A stretch of 64,000 nucleotides of DNA from Bacillus sp. UNC41MFS5 (lineage in GTDB: Bacteria; Bacillota; Bacilli; Bacillales_B; DSM-18226): assembly GCF_000686805.1 (NCBI RefSeq), contig NZ_KK366020.1, positions 148,969 to 212,968 of the forward strand, given 5' to 3'. The position numbers were made by a program, and so were the translations under genes. Under the pieces are notes generated by a model that was given only the letters and a program-made list of their open reading frames with translations, was not told the DNA's origin and searched no databases. Shown here one piece after another: positions 39,770 through 48,810 of the stretch; the stretch's first letter is position 1, and every line of letters begins with the position of its first letter.

Positions 39770-40729
39770 TTGAAAAGTAAAATGATTGTTTGGGGATATC
39801 TTATCGTTTTATCATTAGGGACGATGTTGAATTTATATATGCCGAAGACGGAAGCAGCACAGAAGGAATCGATTGTGATTCCTGGGGAAGCGATACGGCT
39901 CAGGATTCTTGCCAATAGTGATTTTGAAAAGGATCAAGCGATTAAACGGAAGGTGCGCGATGCGGTTAATGCGCAGATTACACTGTGGGTCCAGGATTTA
40001 ACGTCGATGGAAGAGGCAAGAAAGGTCATCAATGCGAAGCTTCCTGAGATTCAAGCAATTTCGGAAAAGGTGGTTCGTGATCAAGGGTCGACACAATCGG
40101 TAAAGGTCGAATTTGGCAAGGTTCAGTTTCCAACGAAATTATATGGTCAATTTTTATACCCAGCAGGAGAATATCAAGCGATTTTAATTACATTAGGTGA
40201 AGGTGAAGGCGCGAACTGGTGGTGTGTGCTTTATCCGCCATTATGCTTCCTTGATTTTTCAAATGGAGTGGCTGTAAGTGATGGGTTTGAAGAAAAGAAA
40301 GCGAAAGCAAAAACACTAAAAGCAAAAACAGTGAAAGCGGAAAAGCCGCAGGCAAAGGTGGAAAAGAAAAAAGAAGAGGCAAACGAGACGAGTGATGAAG
40401 AAAAAGAAGTCAAGGTTAAGGATGAGTCTGAGAGTAAAGTGGCAAGGGTGAACGAGGAAACCGTGGTGAAGGAAGAAAACGTGGCTGTGAAGCACGAACC
40501 CGTTGCAGCGAAGAAAGAAAGAGTTGTTGAGAAAAAAGATCGAGTCGTGAAAAAGCCGGAAAGGCTGATTGAAAAAGAGAAGCCTGTGTTCAATGAGATT
40601 ATGATCGAGGACGAGGGAGTGTCAGTAGAAGTGGCTAAGAAGGAAGCGCCTGTGTATACTTCCGAAGATGAAAAGCCGGTAGAAGTGAAGTTTTTCGTGG
40701 TAGAGATGTGGGAGAAGATGTTTAACTAG
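39770..40729 (+). CDS. spoIIR: stage II sporulation protein R with expanded linker
   Basis: A 319-residue secreted signalling protein made in the forespore that triggers SpoIIGA to process pro-sigma-E. One N-terminal hydrophobic segment (about 4-22) is followed by the conserved domain (IPGEAIRLRILANSD near 40 to LCFLDFSNG near 165). Residues about 172-302 are a low-complexity Lys/Glu/Val-rich stretch, then the conserved C-terminal end EVKFFVVEMWEKMF. The B. subtilis protein is about 224 residues with a much shorter linker. TTG 39770 is chosen by spacing from AAGGGA; GTG 39761 is too close. Confidence 0.92.
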   Translation: MKSKMIVWGYLIVLSLGTMLNLYMPKTEAAQKESIVIPGEAIRLRILANSDFEKDQAIKRKVRDAVNAQITLWVQDLTSMEEARKVINAKLPEIQAISEKVVRDQGSTQSVKVEFGKVQFPTKLYGQFLYPAGEYQAILITLGEGEGANWWCVLYPPLCFLDFSNGVAVSDGFEEKKAKAKTLKAKTVKAEKPQAKVEKKKEEANETSDEEKEVKVKDESESKVARVNEETVVKEENVAVKHEPVAAKKERVVEKKDRVVKKPERLIEKEKPVFNEIMIEDEGVSVEVAKKEAPVYTSEDEKPVEVKFFVVEMWEKMFN

Positions 40730-40759
40730 ACCAGTTCCAATCGAGGGGCTGGTTTTTTC
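40730..40759 (+). terminator. terminator of spoIIR
   Basis: ACCAGTTCC pairs with GGGGCTGGT (two G-T pairs), followed by TTTTTT. Confidence 0.85.
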
Positions 40760-40861
40760 GTGTAATGAATAATTTTACTAGATTCCTGAATCTAGCGGTT
40801 CTATTTGTCCTATTTCATCCATATTCATAGAGTAGAATCTGAAAAAGAGGTGGATGATAGG

Positions 40862-41308
40862 ATGCAGGCATTGATTCGCAGGGCTAAAAAAGAGGACTTG
40901 GACAGTTTACGAGCGTTTTTATCGAGGGCGGGGCTGGGGACGGATGGATTAAATGAGGACTCGATTGACTATTTTTTGTTGTTAGAAAATGGAGACGGGA
41001 CATTGAAGGGCTCGCTGGGGATGGAGGCGTTCACGAATTTTGGGCTATTACGTTCCCTCGTGGTTTCACCTGGACAAGCTGAGAAGGAAATCTTCGTCCT
41101 ATTTGATCAAATGGTGCAATTGGCGAAAGAAAAAGGGATGAAAGGTTTGTTTTTGGCAACAAATAAGAGCGTGGCCTTACCGTTTTTTGAGTTAATGGGC
41201 TTTCAGAGAGTTGAACGGGAGGAATTACCCAGCGAATTTTATCACTCAGAACATATTCGACACGTTTTAAATGTGGATAACTCATTATTTTTAAAATTTT
41301 CATTATAA
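40862..41308 (+). CDS. ywlB: GNAT-family acetyltransferase (YwlB)
   Basis: A 148-residue protein with a GNAT fold: the N-terminus LIRRAKKEDLDSLRAFLSRAG, a central strand GSLGMEAFTNFGLLRSLVVSP and the C-terminal FFELMGFQRVER typical of YwlB/ArgA-like acetyltransferases. The canonical acetyl-CoA loop (Q/RxxGxG/A) is not well preserved, so activity is uncertain. ATG 40862 follows GAGGTGG. It precedes ywlC as in B. subtilis, with DnaA boxes between. Confidence 0.85.
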   Translation: MQALIRRAKKEDLDSLRAFLSRAGLGTDGLNEDSIDYFLLLENGDGTLKGSLGMEAFTNFGLLRSLVVSPGQAEKEIFVLFDQMVQLAKEKGMKGLFLATNKSVALPFFELMGFQRVEREELPSEFYHSEHIRHVLNVDNSLFLKFSL

Positions 41309-41709
41309 TTGTGGATATATCCACAAAGTTATCCACTATTTCACGGAAGTTGTGCACAATTTGTGGATAAGACTTGTATTTATGCACACCTTCTTTTATA
41401 CTTTCAAACGTATTAAGTGAAAAATATGAGTCTAGGTGACTAAATTCGCCAAATTTCGCTAGTAGACTCATTTGAGATAAAGGTGGATAACTATGAATAC
41501 GAAAGTCTGGAAAGTGGATAAGTATGTGGATAAACTTGAAAATAATCCACAAGTTGTGGATGCAGCGAACTTATTACGGGATAACGAAGTGGTTGCCTTG
41601 CCGACGGAGACAGTTTATGGCCTGGGTGGGAATGCGAAAAGTGATGTGGCTGTGGAAAAAATCTTTGCCGCGAAAGGCAGGCCGAGTGATAATCCACTGA
41701 TTATCCACA
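41272..41709. promoter_or_regulatory. DnaA-box cluster at ywlB-ywlC
   Basis: Exact TTATNCACA boxes occur at 41272-41280, 41362-41370, 41380-41388, 41525-41533 and 41701-41709, on both strands. One-mismatch boxes are at 41310, 41317, 41329, 41482, 41513 and 41543. The cluster extends from the end of ywlB through the gap into ywlC. In B. subtilis the ywlC-ywlB intergenic region is one of the few recalled DnaA-box clusters outside oriC, thought to titrate DnaA or regulate neighbours. Confidence 0.88.
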
Positions 41710-42536
41710 TTGCGGAAAAAAATCAGTTGAATGCATTTGTGGCTGATGTTCCGGAGAAAGCGGAACGATTAATAGAAGCTTTTTGGCCGGGCCCGCTGAC
41801 GATTATTTTTAAAAGGAAAGAAGGGGTTCTCTCAGAAACAGCAACAGCAGGCTTAGCGACGGTTGCGGTCAGGATGCCGGACCACCCTGTTGCGCTGGCG
41901 CTGTTGAAAAGTTGTGGATTGCCGATTGCGGCGCCGAGTGCGAACAGTTCGGGCAAACCGAGTCCAACGACTGCCAATCATGTCTTGGATGACTTAAATG
42001 GAAAAATTGCGGGTGTGATTGACGGCGGTGCGACAGGAATTGGCGTGGAATCAACGGTGGTTGATTGCACGGAGGCAATACCGGTGATTTTGCGGCCTGG
42101 CGGGGTAACGAAAGAACAGCTCGAATCCGTTGTGGGAGAGGTTCATATGGATTCCGCGTTAACTGATGAGGCGGCGCGGCCGAAAGCCCCGGGCATGAAA
42201 TACCGCCACTACGCCCCGAATGCCCCGCTTTTTATGGTGTCAGGCACCACAAAATTTCTTCAAGGATTGGTAGAAGAGAAGCGGCGGGAAGGGTTGCGGG
42301 TCGGAGTGCTGACGACGGAAGAGAATGCCCAGTTGTTCGAGGCCGATGTGGTGCTTACGTGCGGGAAACGGGCAGAACTTGAGACGGTGGCAGCCGCGCT
42401 CTATGACACGTTACGAAGATTTAATCTGGAAATGGTCGATGTCATTTATAGTGAAGTCTTTCCGAATACAGGTGTCGGGCATGCCATCATGAACCGCCTT
42501 CAGAAGGCTGCGGGAAATAAATTAATTACTGAATAA
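41493..42536 (+). CDS. ywlC: threonylcarbamoyl-AMP synthase (Sua5 type)
   Basis: A 347-residue Sua5/YrdC family enzyme making threonylcarbamoyl-AMP for the t6A37 modification of ANN-decoding tRNAs. The YrdC domain occupies about 20-210 (PTETVYGLGGNA near 37, PSANSSGKPSPT near 150), and a C-terminal Sua5 Rossmann-like domain follows. The linker between them contains KAPGMKYRHYAP near 232. Immediately after it, FMVSGTT (near 247-253) is encoded by an exact GGTGTCAGGCACC. Several DnaA boxes lie within the first 70 codons. AAGGTGG precedes the ATG. Confidence 0.95.
   Translation: MNTKVWKVDKYVDKLENNPQVVDAANLLRDNEVVALPTETVYGLGGNAKSDVAVEKIFAAKGRPSDNPLIIHIAEKNQLNAFVADVPEKAERLIEAFWPGPLTIIFKRKEGVLSETATAGLATVAVRMPDHPVALALLKSCGLPIAAPSANSSGKPSPTTANHVLDDLNGKIAGVIDGGATGIGVESTVVDCTEAIPVILRPGGVTKEQLESVVGEVHMDSALTDEAARPKAPGMKYRHYAPNAPLFMVSGTTKFLQGLVEEKRREGLRVGVLTTEENAQLFEADVVLTCGKRAELETVAAALYDTLRRFNLEMVDVIYSEVFPNTGVGHAIMNRLQKAAGNKLITE
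42236..42248 (+). repeat. in-frame GGTGTCAGGCACC copy inside ywlC
   Basis: Exact copy preceded by AT, read as Met-Val-Ser-Gly-Thr, the same frame as both copies in prmC. Confidence 0.93.
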
Positions 42537-42542
42537 CACAGC

Positions 42543-42587
42543 CACCAGGTTCTCCCTTAAAAAAGAGGGGGGACTGGTGTTTTTTTG
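42543..42587 (+). terminator. terminator of ywlC
   Basis: CACCAG pairs with CTGGTG and inner CTCCC with GGGGG, followed by seven T. Confidence 0.75.
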
Positions 42588-42588
42588 T

Positions 42589-42640
42589 GGTGTCAGGCAC
42601 CAATAATCATACGGAGACGATGGAAAGGGTGTCAGGCACC
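42589..42640 (+). repeat. two direct GGTGTCAGGCACC copies after ywlC
   Basis: Exact copies at 42589 and 42628, again 39 bp apart, the same spacing as the pair inside prmC although the sequence between differs. They lie in the ywlC-mntP gap. A TATAAT at 42652 may belong to the mntP promoter. I looked for a yybP-ykoY manganese riboswitch here and did not see one. Confidence 0.9.
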
Positions 42641-42760
42641 AATGGTAAAGGCGCCTATAATAGATGTAACCGATGTAGATTCCGGTTCTCCAACATGACT
42701 TCTAAAATAGTTTGGACGTGCATATGCTTAGGTTAGTTAGTCCAAGGGGGCGGAGTCCGG

Positions 42761-43318
42761 ATGTCTGAAATGATTAGTGAATTAATAACTTTGATGTTAA
42801 TGGCGTTTGCGCTAGGGATGGATGCATTTTCAGTCGGGCTTGGCATGGGAATGTACAAACTTCGGCTTAAGAAAATATTCAATATCGGCATAACAATCGG
42901 CCTATTCCACGTCTGGATGCCGCTTTTGGGTTTGCTTGCAGGGAAATTTTTATCGGATAAGTTTGGTGCGTTTGCAACTTTTATCGGCGGTTTTCTGCTG
43001 ATTTTGCTCGGTATACAAATGGTCTGGTCGACCCTTAAAAAAGGGGACGAGAAGGTTATTTCCCCGGTTGGATTTGGCTTGTTGATCTTTGCCTTGAGCG
43101 TAAGCCTGGATAGTTTTTCTGTTGGACTTACCTTAGGCATTTATGGTGCAAAAACAATCATGGTTATTTTCTGTTTTGGTTTCATGGCAACCGTGCAAAC
43201 GTGGTTAGGATTACTGCTTGGCCGAAAGATGCAGGGCTGGGTAGGGGCGTATAGTGAAGCGCTTGGAGGCGCGATTCTCCTTGCGTTTGGGTTAAAGCTG
43301 CTCGCCCCGTTCTTGTAA
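42761..43318 (+). CDS. mntP: manganese efflux pump MntP
   Basis: A 185-residue membrane protein with six hydrophobic segments in two homologous halves. Each half bears a conserved acidic helix ([14 protein letters not shown] near 12 and [16 protein letters not shown] near 113), the mark of the MntP (DUF204) family that exports Mn2+. The B. subtilis orthologue is YwlD at the same position. GGGGGCGGAG precedes the ATG. Confidence 0.92.
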   Translation: MSEMISELITLMLMAFALGMDAFSVGLGMGMYKLRLKKIFNIGITIGLFHVWMPLLGLLAGKFLSDKFGAFATFIGGFLLILLGIQMVWSTLKKGDEKVISPVGFGLLIFALSVSLDSFSVGLTLGIYGAKTIMVIFCFGFMATVQTWLGLLLGRKMQGWVGAYSEALGGAILLAFGLKLLAPFL

Positions 43319-43388
43319 GGAAGAAATCCTCGGCCTACCTATGGTAAAATCATTTACATAAGAATCTAGCAAAAAGGAGGCACACACA

Positions 43389-43826
43389 TTGCAGCGCATT
43401 TTATTTGTATGCACAGGAAATACCTGCAGAAGTCCGATGGCTGAAGCAATTTTGAAAAATAAAGCGGTCGCTGAGACCGAAGTGAGGTCCGCAGGAATCT
43501 ATGCAGCGAACGGTAGTGAGGCATCCACACATGCGAAAAAGGTGCTCGAGGACAATGGGATTGCGCATAATCACCGTTCCACCTTGTTAACCCGTGTCGA
43601 GGTCGATTGGGCCGACCTCATCCTCACCATGACGTCTTCACACAAGATGGCGATTCTCCAACAATACCCAGGAGCGGGTACTAAGGTCTTTACCTTAAAG
43701 GAATACAGCGGGGAAAGCTTCAATCCAGATGTAGTCGATCCTTATGGCGGCTCTCTGGCGATGTATGATCAAACCTTTCGTGAACTAGATGAATTAATTA
43801 ACAAGGCGATTGGAAAACTAAAGTAA
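43389..43826 (+). CDS. ywlE: protein-arginine phosphatase YwlE
   Basis: A 145-residue low-molecular-weight phosphatase-fold enzyme. The P-loop is CTGNTCRS with nucleophile Cys8; Thr12 replaces the usual Ile/Val and marks specificity for phospho-arginine over phospho-tyrosine. The general acid Asp is in DPYGG near 118. It reverses McsB arginine phosphorylation that tags proteins for ClpCP. The start is TTG 43389, with AAGGAGG 10 bases upstream. Confidence 0.95.
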   Translation: MQRILFVCTGNTCRSPMAEAILKNKAVAETEVRSAGIYAANGSEASTHAKKVLEDNGIAHNHRSTLLTRVEVDWADLILTMTSSHKMAILQQYPGAGTKVFTLKEYSGESFNPDVVDPYGGSLAMYDQTFRELDELINKAIGKLK

Positions 43827-43839
43827 TACTTGATGGAAT

Positions 43840-43872
43840 GCTCTCTTTCTTTAGAAGGGGGCTTTTATTTTT
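43840..43872 (+). terminator. terminator of ywlE
   Basis: GCTCTCTTTC pairs with GAAGGGGGC (one bulge, G-T pairs), followed by TTTTATTTTT. Confidence 0.7.
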
Positions 43873-43999
43873 GAACAGGAACTTTCTATTTCGGCGAGGG
43901 TATGTCAAAATAAATCAGGAGAGCGGATGTGTCCATTTGTTGTGGGCGCTGCGCTAGGGCATACATAGTAGCAAAATGAAAAACAGGAGGGATTTTATC

Positions 44000-44446
44000 A
44001 TGAAAGTAGCTTTAGCATCAGATCATGGCGGGGTTAATCTTCGCAAAGAAATCGCCAACCTACTCGTAGAGCTTGGCATAGAATACCAAGATTTTGGCTG
44101 TGAGTGCGAAACCTCGGTCGATTATCCAGATTACGCACTGCCGGTCGCTGAAAAAGTGGCGAAGGGCGAATTTGACCGCGGCATTCTGATTTGTGGGACG
44201 GGCATTGGCATGAGCATTGCGGCCAACAAGGTGAAAGGGATCCGCTGTGCATTGGTTCATGATACATTTAGTGCCAAAGCAACGCGCGCCCATAATGATT
44301 CCAATATCTTAGCGATGGGCGAACGCGTCATTGGCCCTGGCTTGGCCCGTGATATTGCCCAGGTCTGGCTGACGGGTGAATTCGAAGGCGGCCGCCATGC
44401 AGGCCGGGTTGGTAAAATTGGCGAATACGAAGAAAAGCACCTTTAA
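44000..44446 (+). CDS. rpiB: ribose-5-phosphate isomerase B
   Basis: A 148-residue RpiB/LacAB family sugar isomerase interconverting ribose 5-phosphate and ribulose 5-phosphate. The N-terminus MKVALASDHGG and the active-site cysteine loop ILICGTGIGMSIAANK (near 65) are canonical. ATG 44000 follows AGGAGGG by 8 bases; an upstream in-frame ATG lies before that site. It corresponds to B. subtilis ywlF and supplies the pentose phosphate link to nucleotide genes nearby. Confidence 0.95.
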   Translation: MKVALASDHGGVNLRKEIANLLVELGIEYQDFGCECETSVDYPDYALPVAEKVAKGEFDRGILICGTGIGMSIAANKVKGIRCALVHDTFSAKATRAHNDSNILAMGERVIGPGLARDIAQVWLTGEFEGGRHAGRVGKIGEYEEKHL

Positions 44447-44498
44447 TTCATTAAGATCAAGAGTCGAACGCGAAATCTGTTAGGGGAGGGTAAGGCTT

Positions 44499-45065
44499 AT
44501 GATTCAAGAAAGTGAAAAAGAGCTGGAAGCAATTTTAACAGAATTCAAAGAACAGGCCGATTTGAGACCGGGACAGCTGCTCGTGGTCGGCTGCAGCACC
44601 AGTGAAGTGATTGGGGAGCGAATCGGAACCTCTGGGACAGTCGAAGTAGCCGAAATGATTTTTCGCGGCTTAAAAAAACTTCAATCTGACACCGGTATTG
44701 ATCTGGCGTTCCAATGCTGTGAGCATTTAAATCGAGCCTTGGTCATCGAACGTGCGGTGACAGATGAAAAGCGCTTCGACGAGGTTTCGGTTGTCCCTGT
44801 CCGAAAGGCAGGAGGGGCAATGGCAACCTATGCCTTTGGGGCGCTGGAGGATGCGGTCGTGGTGGAGTTCGTTAAGGCAGATGCCGGAATCGACATTGGA
44901 AATACCTTGATTGGCATGCACCTAAAACATGTTGCCGTCCCTGTCCGCGTGACCCAAAAAAAAATCGGACAAGCCCACGTAACGCTCGCCAAAGTACGTC
45001 CGAAACTGATTGGCGGGGCGCGGGCTGTCTATGAGCGGAATCAAGAAAACTCGAGCTGCTCTTAA
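44499..45065 (+). CDS. ywlG: YwlG, UPF0340/DUF436 family protein
   Basis: A 188-residue soluble protein recognised as the DUF436 family by [13 protein letters not shown] near residue 28, [14 protein letters not shown] near 68 and its place between rpiB and glyA. The conserved Cys-Cys-Glu-His suggests an active or metal site, but no activity is established. GGGGAGGG precedes the ATG. Confidence 0.88.
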   Translation: MIQESEKELEAILTEFKEQADLRPGQLLVVGCSTSEVIGERIGTSGTVEVAEMIFRGLKKLQSDTGIDLAFQCCEHLNRALVIERAVTDEKRFDEVSVVPVRKAGGAMATYAFGALEDAVVVEFVKADAGIDIGNTLIGMHLKHVAVPVRVTQKKIGQAHVTLAKVRPKLIGGARAVYERNQENSSCS

Positions 45066-45073
45066 AAGACATG

Positions 45074-45086
45074 GGTGTCAGGCACC
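45074..45086 (+). repeat. single copy of the GGTGTCAGGCACC word
   Basis: Exact copy 8 bases after the ywlG stop, with no partner arm and no other terminator visible. Confidence 0.9.
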
Positions 45087-45144
45087 ATCATTAAAGTTTT
45101 ATATAAGATGGTAAATTATGATAAAACAATTGATGTCTTGGTGA

Positions 45145-45250
45145 AAACACGAACATTATTGTTATTTTAAATATTTTCATTCGGAAAATAAAGTTAAGAC
45201 ACATGAAAACGCTCGCTTTAAGTGGAAAAAATAATTAAAATCCGAAAAAT
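45145..45250. promoter_or_regulatory. possible PurR boxes upstream of glyA
   Basis: AAACACGAACATT (45145, 11 of 13 to AWWWCCGAACWWT) and AAATCCGAAAAAT (45238, 12 of 13), plus an inverted partial match ATTCGGAAAAT at 45179. glyA is a known PurR target in B. subtilis. Confidence 0.45.
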
Positions 45251-45257
45251 GTTTCTC

Positions 45258-45287
45258 TTTCAATTTAAGAGTGTTTCATGCTAAAAT
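45258..45287 (+). promoter_or_regulatory. glyA promoter
   Basis: TTTCAA (45258-45263) and TAAAAT (45282-45287), 18 bp apart, with an extended TGC before the -10 box. Confidence 0.6.
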
Positions 45288-45347
45288 AAAAAAGAATTTT
45301 CGAAATTGTTAATAGTAGTCACTTATATACAAGGGGGATTTTTTGTC

Positions 45348-46589
45348 ATGAAGCATTTGCCTCAAGCGGATGAACAGGTTTTTCAAGCGATTCAAAAAGA
45401 ATTAGGTCGTCAGCGCTCTAAGATTGAATTAATTGCCTCAGAAAACTTTGTTAGCGAAGCAGTCATGGAAGCACAAGGTTCTGTTTTAACGAACAAATAT
45501 GCAGAAGGTTATCCAAACCGACGCTATTATGGCGGCTGTGAATATGTTGATATCGTCGAAGACTTAGCCCGCAACCGCGCGAAGGAAATTTTCGGTGCGG
45601 AATATGTGAACGTGCAGCCGCATTCAGGTGCACAAGCCAATATGGCAGTATACTTCACGGTTCTTGAGCAAGGCGACACGGTGCTTGGGATGAACTTATC
45701 CCACGGCGGCCACTTAACACACGGCAGTCCGGTTAACTTCAGTGGTGTTCAATATAACTTTGTCGAGTATGGTGTAGACGAAACGACTCACCGCATCAAC
45801 TATGACGATGTCCGTGCCAAAGCACTTGAGCACAAGCCAAAGATGATTGTTGCTGGGGCTAGTGCTTACCCACGTGCGATCGACTTTGCAAAGTTCCGCG
45901 AGATTGCTGATGAAGTCGGCGCGTACTTAATGGTTGATATGGCGCACATCGCCGGTCTTGTTGCGGCTGGTTTGCACCAAAACCCAGTTCCATATGCAGA
46001 TTTCGTGACTACAACAACGCATAAAACATTGCGCGGCCCACGCGGCGGAATGATTCTTTGCAAAGAGGAATTTGGCAAGAAAATTGATAAATCTATCTTC
46101 CCTGGGATTCAAGGCGGTCCACTGATGCATGTTATCGCTGCTAAAGCTGTTGCTTTTGGCGAAGCATTGCAGGGCAGCTTTAAAGAATATGCAGGTCAAA
46201 TCATAGCCAATGCCCAGCGCCTAGCTGATAGTCTTCAAAAGGAAGGCTTGCAGTTAGTATCCGGCGGTACGGACAACCACCTCTTGTTAGTGGATGTTAC
46301 GACGCTTGGATTAACTGGCAAGGTTGCTGAAAAAGTCCTTGATGAAGTGGGAATCACAGTTAATAAAAACACGATTCCATTTGATCAACAAAGCCCGTTT
46401 GTGACAAGCGGTATCCGTATCGGTACAGCAGCTGTCACTAGCCGTGGTTTTGCTGAAGCAGATATGGACGAGATCGCTTCAATTATCGCATTTACTTTGA
46501 AAAATCATGAAGATGAAGCGAAGCTTGAGGAAGCGGCAGGACGTGTGGAAGCTTTAACAAGCAAATTTACCCTTTATCCAGAATATTAA
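45348..46589 (+). CDS. glyA: serine hydroxymethyltransferase
   Basis: A 413-residue pyridoxal phosphate enzyme converting serine and tetrahydrofolate to glycine and methylene-tetrahydrofolate. The Schiff-base lysine is in [14 protein letters not shown] near residue 226, and the HSGAQAN segment near 92 contacts the cofactor. ATG 45348 follows AAGGGGG; the frame continues upstream without a site. It feeds one-carbon units to purine and thymidylate synthesis, consistent with the possible PurR boxes and the neighbouring upp. Confidence 0.97.
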   Translation: MKHLPQADEQVFQAIQKELGRQRSKIELIASENFVSEAVMEAQGSVLTNKYAEGYPNRRYYGGCEYVDIVEDLARNRAKEIFGAEYVNVQPHSGAQANMAVYFTVLEQGDTVLGMNLSHGGHLTHGSPVNFSGVQYNFVEYGVDETTHRINYDDVRAKALEHKPKMIVAGASAYPRAIDFAKFREIADEVGAYLMVDMAHIAGLVAAGLHQNPVPYADFVTTTTHKTLRGPRGGMILCKEEFGKKIDKSIFPGIQGGPLMHVIAAKAVAFGEALQGSFKEYAGQIIANAQRLADSLQKEGLQLVSGGTDNHLLLVDVTTLGLTGKVAEKVLDEVGITVNKNTIPFDQQSPFVTSGIRIGTAAVTSRGFAEADMDEIASIIAFTLKNHEDEAKLEEAAGRVEALTSKFTLYPEY

Positions 46590-46598
46590 ACATCTAAG

Positions 46599-46628
46599 AA
46601 TCGGCCTCTAGTAGGCCGATTTTTTTTG
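46599..46628 (+). terminator. terminator of glyA
   Basis: AATCGGCCT and its complement, a 5-base loop, then a T run. Confidence 0.93.
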
Positions 46629-46652
46629 AAAAATCTAACTAATAATTCTAAT

Positions 46653-47353
<701 letters not shown>

Positions 47354-47367
47354 GATTCTTCCTGAAA

Positions 47368-47397
47368 AAAGTCGAGAAATTACTCGGCTTTTTTTGT
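47368..47397 (+). terminator. terminator of upp
   Basis: AAGTCGAG pairs with CTCGGCTT (one G-T pair), followed by a run of seven T. Confidence 0.88.
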
Positions 47398-47488
47398 TGG
47401 GGTTTTATTATAAAAAGTAATTAAGAGGTTTTTGGAACCTGGTTTATTTTTCAAAAATTAGGTTGTTTTCTGGTAGAAAATGTCTAAT

Positions 47489-47603
47489 TGTACATAATAC
47501 CTTAAAAATTGCACTAAACCTCTTAAAATTTGTACCAAACTTTTGATATTTGTACAAAACCTATCCAAAATGGCACATAACCATTAGTTTTTTGCACAAA
47601 ACT
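47489..47603. repeat. six-unit array of degenerate 21-bp repeats, array 3
   Basis: Core positions are 47489, 47510, 47531, 47551, 47572 and 47593 (spacings 21, 21, 20, 21, 21). Units read TGTACATAA, TGCACTAAA, TGTACCAAA, TGTACAAAA, GGCACATAA and TGCACAAAA. The array starts with GTCTAATTGTAC like array 1. It lies in the 382-base gap between upp and the NERD gene, which holds no gene. Confidence 0.85.
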
Positions 47604-47735
47604 TTAACAAGAGCAAAAACATATTTAATAATGAACAATAAAACTCAAAATTCAAAATATGTTCTTATTTTTTAAGCAGGAAATCATAACAGTTAAGAGA
47701 AATTACCATTGAAACTAAAATTTGAGGTGAAATAC

Positions 47736-48755
47736 ATGGTCGTATTAGAGTTACAATTACCAATTCAAGCTTACCAATGTATGGCGCTGCTGCGCAGGAT
47801 ACAGAAAAATCATCCAATTAGGCCGACAATCGAACGCGATTTAAAATCTTGGCTGAAGGGATACTACGGCGAGAAGGAATGCAGCTACTATCTTTCGTTT
47901 CTGCCTGAAAATCAATATTACATTTTTCATGGCCTGCGGTTAATCGATAAGAAACCCTTCCAAATCGATTTAGTGATCCTTTCATCGCGGTTTATCTTTA
48001 TGGGTGAAGTGAAAAATCTATCGAAGAAGTTAATTTTTCACAAGGAGTCCAATCATGTCATAAAAGAATTCAATAATGAAGAGGAGGGCATTTCGAATCC
48101 AATCCTTCAGGTCAAAAGGCAGCAAATTCAGTTCGTCAATTGGCTGAGAAAAATGCAGATGCTCGGGCTGCCAATCGAAAGAGTGGTCATTATCAGTAAG
48201 TCAACCACTAAAATCGAAACAACGCCAGACAATCAACAAATTTTTAATGAGTTAATTTACGCGGAATCACTCTTGGATAAAATCGAAGAAATGGAATGCA
48301 AGCACCAAAAACCTGCCTTTAGTAAAAGGAAACTCACGCAGTTAGTCCACCTCCTTTTAGCCCACCATCAAACTCCTATTACTGATATTCTCCAAACCTA
48401 CAGATTATCCAAAGATGATATTATTACAGGGGTGTTATGCCCTAAGTGCCCAACAGGAACGATGGCATTTTACTCAGCAAAGTGGCATTGCCCCAATTGC
48501 GGCCATTCCTCTAAAACTGCCTTTTTTCAGACGGTCGATGATTATTTCCTCTTGTTAGGACCGACGATTACCAGGAAACAGTTCGCTGAATTTTTGCGGA
48601 TTGACTCCCCCTTCAGTGCAGGGCATCAACTGCGGTCACTCAACCTCCCATCGTCCGGATCAAAAAGAGGGGCAAAATACACCCTTCCGAAAAATCAACT
48701 CTTGTGCCCGCTGGATGAAAAGGGAATCAATGAATATACGATTCCAACAAAATGA
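47736..48755 (+). CDS. NERD-domain protein with zinc ribbon
   Basis: A 339-residue protein. The NERD (nuclease-related) domain spans about residues 35-150, with the nuclease-like QIDLVIL and FMGEVKNL strands giving the Asp and Glu-x-Lys of the PD-(D/E)xK fold. A helical middle follows, then a zinc ribbon with CPKC near 235 and CPNC near 255, and a C-terminal basic tail. Such proteins are common in Bacillus and mostly uncharacterised; DNA or RNA processing is only a family-level inference. ATG 47736 follows GAGGTG. Confidence 0.85.
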   Translation: MVVLELQLPIQAYQCMALLRRIQKNHPIRPTIERDLKSWLKGYYGEKECSYYLSFLPENQYYIFHGLRLIDKKPFQIDLVILSSRFIFMGEVKNLSKKLIFHKESNHVIKEFNNEEEGISNPILQVKRQQIQFVNWLRKMQMLGLPIERVVIISKSTTKIETTPDNQQIFNELIYAESLLDKIEEMECKHQKPAFSKRKLTQLVHLLLAHHQTPITDILQTYRLSKDDIITGVLCPKCPTGTMAFYSAKWHCPNCGHSSKTAFFQTVDDYFLLLGPTITRKQFAEFLRIDSPFSAGHQLRSLNLPSSGSKRGAKYTLPKNQLLCPLDEKGINEYTIPTK

Positions 48756-48810
48756 CACGCATACTTTCCCCTCTCAATGAAAACGATATGGAGAAAGGGG
48801 AAATCTGCTG

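Noticed and set aside
41272..41709. Chromosomal origin of replication
   Set aside because: dnaA, dnaN and an AT-rich unwinding region are absent; the position matches a known secondary DnaA cluster.
42641..42760. Manganese (yybP-ykoY) riboswitch before mntP
   Set aside because: I could not find the conserved loop sequences; only a possible TATAAT is visible.
47736..48755. Phage defence island around the NERD protein
   Set aside because: Neighbours are ordinary housekeeping and secreted-protease genes, with no methylase, helicase or integrase nearby.
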